A DNA stretch of 64,000 nucleotides from Martinezella lusitana (GTDB lineage Bacteria; Pseudomonadota; Alphaproteobacteria; Rhizobiales; Rhizobiaceae). How positions within the stretch are numbered: position 1 is the first letter of the stretch; every line of letters begins with the position of its first letter. Below the pieces are notes generated by a model, which searched no databases, was not told the origin of the DNA, and saw only the letters and a program-made list of their open reading frames with translations. Location: assembly GCF_016901135.1 (NCBI RefSeq), contig NZ_JAFEVL010000010.1, forward strand, positions 372,001 to 436,000. Reading direction: 5' to 3'. Shown here piece after piece: positions 62,689 through 64,000 of this stretch. The translations under genes and the position numbers were made by a program.

Positions 62689-62719
62689 AAAAAAACCGGC
62701 CGCAATTGCAGACCGGTTT
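62689..62719 (-). terminator. Riboswitch-controlled terminator before metZ
   Basis: On the minus strand AAACCGGTC (complement of 62711-62719) pairs with GGCCGGTTT (complement of 62693-62701) and is followed by T residues (62689-62695). The first arm can pair instead with GACCGG of the riboswitch (complement of 62724-62729), giving the antiterminator state. Confidence 0.88.
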
Positions 62720-62721
62720 CA

Positions 62722-62781
62722 ACCCGGTCTTTTTAGCCACTTATTTAACGTGGCTGCAAGCCGACCGGCCAAATCACCACG
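62722..62781 (-). promoter_or_regulatory. SAM-II riboswitch controlling metZ
   Basis: The minus strand shows the conserved SAM-II blocks in order: GTGATTTG, GCTTGCAGCCAC, GTTAAATAAG and GCTAAAAAG. P1 is CCGGTC (complement of 62763-62768) with GACCGG (complement of 62724-62729). Binding of SAM closes P1, freeing the downstream AAACCGGTC arm to form the terminator at 62689-62719, so metZ transcription stops when SAM is abundant. SAM-II motifs are found mainly before met genes in alphaproteobacteria. Confidence 0.95.
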
Positions 62782-62961
62782 GGATAAGTTGCAATACTGC
62801 CGTTGATCGCTTGCGTCAATTCCCTGAGTTTGGTTTTGTCTGCGACAAATTACTGTGCCGGGCGCCAGCAAGCTGCCAAAGGGTCATGGTAACACTTGGA
62901 ATTTGCACATCACCCTTCAGATCGCGCTATGATTTGCAGGGTTATGCGCTAGGGAAGAGGC

Positions 62962-64000
62962 ATGATGGCTCGCAATACTGGAATTCTAGCCGATCGCGCC
63001 ATTGCGGCGCTTTTCGACGCGGGGCGGCTGACGAGCGAAAGAGAACTGGACGTCGATCAGATCCAGCCGGCGAGCCTTGACCTGAGACTCGGCTCCCATG
63101 CTTTCCGTGTCCGCGCCAGCTTCATGCCCGGTCCTTCGCATCTCGTTGCCGACAAGCTCGACTGGCTCAAGTTGCATGTCGTCGATCTTTCCGAAGGTGC
63201 CGTGCTCGAAACCGGCTGTGTCTATATCGTGCCGCTGATGGAGCGGCTGGACCTGCCGGAAGACATGTCGGCGTCCGCCAATCCGAAGAGCTCGACCGGC
63301 CGCCTCGACATCTTCACCCGCGTCATCACCGACCGGGCGCAGGAGTTCGACAAGATCCCGGCCGGCTATTCCGGCCCGCTCTATCTGGAAATCAGCCCGC
63401 GCACCTTCCCGATCGTCGTGCGCCGCGGCTCGCGCCTGTCGCAGATCCGCTTCCGCGTCGGCCAGGCGCTGCTCAGCGAGCCTGAATTGCTGGCGTTGCA
63501 CGAAACCGAAACGCTCGTCGCCAGCAAGAAGCCGAATATCACCGGTGGCGGCATCGCATTGTCGATCGATCTTGCCGGCGACAAGGAAGGCCTGATCGGC
63601 TATCGCGGCAAGCATCACACGGCCGTTGTCGATGTCGACAAGAAGGCGCAGCACGATATCTTCGATTTTTGGGAGCCGCTCCATAGCCGCGGCCGCACCG
63701 AACTGATCCTTGATCCGGATGAGTTCTATATTCTCGTCTCTCGCGAGGCCGTGCATGTGCCGCCGCATTATGCCGCCGAGATGACGCCCTTCGATCCGCT
63801 GGTCGGCGAATTCCGCGTCCACTATGCCGGCTTCTTCGATCCGGGCTTCGGTCATGCGCCGGCCGGCGGCCGCGGCAGCCGCGCCGTGCTCGAAGTGCGC
63901 AGCCACGAGGTGCCCTTCATCCTCGAGGACGGCCAGATCGTCGGGCGCCTGATCTATGAACACATGCTGGAACAGCCGAGCAGCCTCTACGGCTCCGGCC
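62962..64000 (+). CDS. dcd: 2'-deoxycytidine 5'-triphosphate deaminase (partial at window end)
   Basis: Converts dCTP to dUTP to supply dTMP synthesis. The visible 346 residues begin at ATG 62962 and are still open at the window end. This is the long rhizobial form, with two tandem dCTP-deaminase-like domains. The first domain carries QPASLDLRLGSHAFRVRA and the catalytic-type motif ANPKSSTGRLDIFTRVITDR (about residues 108-127) with SQIRFRVGQALLS. The second domain contains EPLHSRGRTELILDPDEFYIL and GGRGSRAVLEVRSHEVPF. Single-domain Dcd proteins in other bacteria have about 190 residues. Confidence 0.93.
   Translation, partial: MMARNTGILADRAIAALFDAGRLTSERELDVDQIQPASLDLRLGSHAFRVRASFMPGPSHLVADKLDWLKLHVVDLSEGAVLETGCVYIVPLMERLDLPEDMSASANPKSSTGRLDIFTRVITDRAQEFDKIPAGYSGPLYLEISPRTFPIVVRRGSRLSQIRFRVGQALLSEPELLALHETETLVASKKPNITGGGIALSIDLAGDKEGLIGYRGKHHTAVVDVDKKAQHDIFDFWEPLHSRGRTELILDPDEFYILVSREAVHVPPHYAAEMTPFDPLVGEFRVHYAGFFDPGFGHAPAGGRGSRAVLEVRSHEVPFILEDGQIVGRLIYEHMLEQPSSLYGSG

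Noticed and set aside
61475..62806. 443-codon open frame antisense to metZ and the riboswitch
   Set aside because: Overlaps a certain PLP enzyme gene and a SAM-II riboswitch on the other strand.

Overview
The window is about 61% GC, densely coded chromosomal sequence from an alphaproteobacterium of the Rhizobiales, most likely Rhizobium or a close relative. Evidence: the block phoR-pstSCAB-phoU-phoB / gcrA / argD-argF-hslO / apaG / metZ / dcd, an Frc-type fructose ABC operon with a ROK repressor, a BA14K protein, a PmtA-type methyltransferase, a SAM-II riboswitch in front of metZ, and rhizobial palindromic intergenic repeats. I see no phage, integrase, transposase or CRISPR array. It reads as core chromosome with a few accessory patches.

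Layout. 0.3-4.3 kb: a chemoreceptor with a CheR-docking tail, an orphan histidine kinase and tRNA-Arg(ACG). 4.3-8.4 kb: two drug-efflux MFS genes, one divergent from an HxlR regulator and one co-transcribed with MarR. 8.5-12.8 kb: BA14K protein, SDR, a PmtA-like methyltransferase with a TetR regulator, aldo/keto reductase. 13.05-13.18 kb: a small RNA with three hairpins that each display an anti-Shine-Dalgarno CCUCCUCCC loop (alpha-r14/NfeR1 type). 13.3-17.1 kb: a DUF900 lipoprotein hydrolase and a hydroxyproline pair (FAD oxidase plus Ser/Cys epimerase). 17.3-22.9 kb: the fructose locus (FucU-like, ROK, frcB, frcC, frcA, frcK). 23-33 kb: pyrC, a diguanylate cyclase, a TetR-controlled NmrA/DUF1772 pair, pyrE, frk, pgi, fadD. 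33.4-40.4 kb: small stress-type genes, then an OsmF/YehYXW-type betaine ABC operon divergent from a LysR regulator with two HTH domains. 40.5-43.7 kb: the most disturbed stretch, with a tandem-duplicated His-rich secreted protein unit, a decayed monooxygenase copy, a truncated glycosyltransferase, a methyltransferase and an orphan secreted protein, ending at tRNA-Thr(CGT). 44-64 kb: nitronate monooxygenase, an unknown single-pass membrane protein, ppk2, the Pho locus, gcrA, argDF, hslO, apaG, a DnaB-like ATPase, metZ and dcd (cut by the window end).

How the genes work together. PhoR/PhoB senses phosphate through PstSCAB-PhoU and acts at a three-repeat Pho box before pstS; the adjacent divergent ppk2 links this to polyphosphate. 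FrcBCA imports fructose, Frk phosphorylates it and Pgi interconverts the product, a split but local pathway. fadD and the nitronate monooxygenase both carry TTGACGT/ACGTCAA palindromes upstream. Methionine synthesis by MetZ appears to be controlled by SAM through transcription attenuation.

The best leads for something little described are the double-HTH LysR regulator, the His-rich/ABM duplication, the cluster of four GANTC sites upstream of gcrA and the three-loop anti-SD RNA. I did not find evidence for a wholly new multi-gene system.
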